NCBI GenBank assembly: GCA_031270525.1
Contig: JAISXN010000146.1
Span: forward strand, 1-6,805
Length of the DNA stretch: 6,805 nt
Direction of reading: 5' to 3'
From: Candidatus Symbiothrix sp.
GTDB taxonomy: Bacteria; Bacteroidota; Bacteroidia; Bacteroidales; Azobacteroidaceae
The notes beneath the pieces were generated by a model that had not been told where the DNA came from, did not search any database, and saw only the letters and a program-made list of their open reading frames with translations. A program made the translations under genes and the position numbers. This document shows positions 6,372 through 6,805 of this stretch, in pieces (within the stretch, counting starts at the first letter, position 1; the number at the start of each line of letters is the position of its first letter).

Positions 6372-6590
6372 TTTTTTGAAACAATATGGTATTATCTTTA
6401 TAATTTATTAAATCCAAATATTTTATCTATTGTTTTATTTTCATACCGCTCTTCGTATGGATTATCATGGGTTACAAATGTCCCCTCAACGCTCCGCCAC
6501 AAACTTCTTCTGAGACTTAATACTCCCATCACTAAAAGTCAACATATTTTGCCCGACTCCGCTGCTAGCCACAATGATTTGTTCCGGGTT

Positions 6591-6805
6591 TTACTCTGCT
6601 TGTTTAAAAATCTGTTTTATTTCTTGGTTCAATTTATCGTCTTGACCTATAAGTTGCTTAACCAATTCATGCACTTGCGTTCTTGGATTATGGTTTGCAA
6701 AACACAAATTGTCATACTGTTGTGAAAGTTTTTCTGCATTTTTGATTGCTTGTTTTTGATTGCCGTATTTTTGCAAAACATCGTATGTGTCAGTAGCATT
6801 TTTAG
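6591..6805 (-). CDS. Unrecognised protein, C-terminal fragment (5' end off window)
   Basis: A minus-strand frame is open from the right edge to TAA at 6593-6591 and gives the last 70 residues of a protein whose start lies outside the window. The product is rich in Lys, Gln, Asn and Glu, with no hydrophobic segment. It looks mostly alpha-helical, with a central QKQAIKNAEKLSQQYDNL stretch and a tail ending KQIFKQAE. I recognise no family, motif or catalytic residue. A TTG at 6776 could serve as an internal start, but the frame continues upstream of it, so a longer gene is more likely. After the stop the same frame stays open for another 34 codons (to TGA at 6488-6486), so the stop may be a nonsense mutation in a longer, decayed gene. 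No terminator is visible before the promoter at 6371. Confidence 0.45.
   Translation of the reverse strand, partial: KNATDTYDVLQKYGNQKQAIKNAEKLSQQYDNLCFANHNPRTQVHELVKQLIGQDDKLNQEIKQIFKQAE

Larger units (their letters stand above)
6249..6590. other. Noncoding stretch upstream of the TolC-family gene
   Basis: Apart from the promoter at 6341-6371 and the possible degenerate repeat near 6264-6290, I see no gene that I can support here. The interval 6372-6480 is AT-rich and featureless. The interval 6486-6590 is an in-frame continuation of the ORF fragment at the right edge, described in the findings. A long plus-strand open frame crosses this region, but its composition looks like translated noncoding DNA. 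Confidence 0.6.

Noticed and set aside
6432..6466. CATAC...GTATG inverted repeat as a possible terminator for the edge ORF
   Set aside because: The stem is only five base pairs and is not followed by a T run on the minus strand, so it lacks the form of an intrinsic terminator.
6249..6725. Plus-strand open frame of about 158 codons over the upstream region of the TolC-family gene
   Set aside because: It runs antisense through a clear minus-strand promoter and leader, begins directly after the TolC-family start codon, has Leu/Phe/Ser-rich composition typical of translated AT-rich noncoding DNA, and shows no recognisable domain.

Overview
The window looks like ordinary chromosome from a member of the Bacteroidota, probably Bacteroidales; the genus cannot be fixed from the sequence. 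The evidence is threefold. Three start regions carry the Bacteroidota-type promoter with a TAnnTTTG -7 box; in two of them a TTTG -33 box lies 19-20 nt upstream. Genes start without clear Shine-Dalgarno sequences in AT-rich leaders. A GC-rich short palindrome of the CCCCT...AGGGG kind, which I recall as common in this phylum, is present. All protein-coding genes except queH lie on the minus strand.

Positions 1-2154 hold a tight minus-strand unit, read right to left: galK (galactokinase), a KdsC-like HAD phosphatase, and maf (nucleotide pyrophosphatase). Maf runs off the left edge, so its C-terminus is missing. galK and the phosphatase are 9 nt apart, and maf starts inside the 3' end of the phosphatase gene. 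A 104-nt AT-rich divergent gap separates galK from queH, the epoxyqueuosine reductase gene and the only plus-strand gene. queH converges on, and overlaps by 61 nt, a minus-strand YihX-like HAD phosphatase gene that has its own clear promoter.

Positions 3537-6371 form a second minus-strand unit: promoter, a TolC-family outer membrane efflux protein gene, aroA (EPSP synthase) 8 nt downstream, and a strong intrinsic terminator. The TolC-family gene has a palindromic repeat embedded in frame in the coding sequence for its signal peptide. A degenerate relative of the repeat may lie in its leader.

Positions 6372-6805 are AT-rich and poorly resolved. They contain the C-terminal end of an unrecognised charged protein entering from the right edge. 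Its stop codon is followed in the same frame by 34 more open codons, which could mean a decayed gene.

The genes serve unrelated housekeeping roles: galactose entry into metabolism, sugar-phosphate hydrolysis, nucleotide-pool cleaning, tRNA queuosine synthesis, the shikimate pathway and efflux. I see no CRISPR array, insertion sequence, tRNA, rRNA or defence system. The most distinctive observation is the repeat built into the signal peptide of the TolC-family protein. I do not see evidence for a new multi-gene system.
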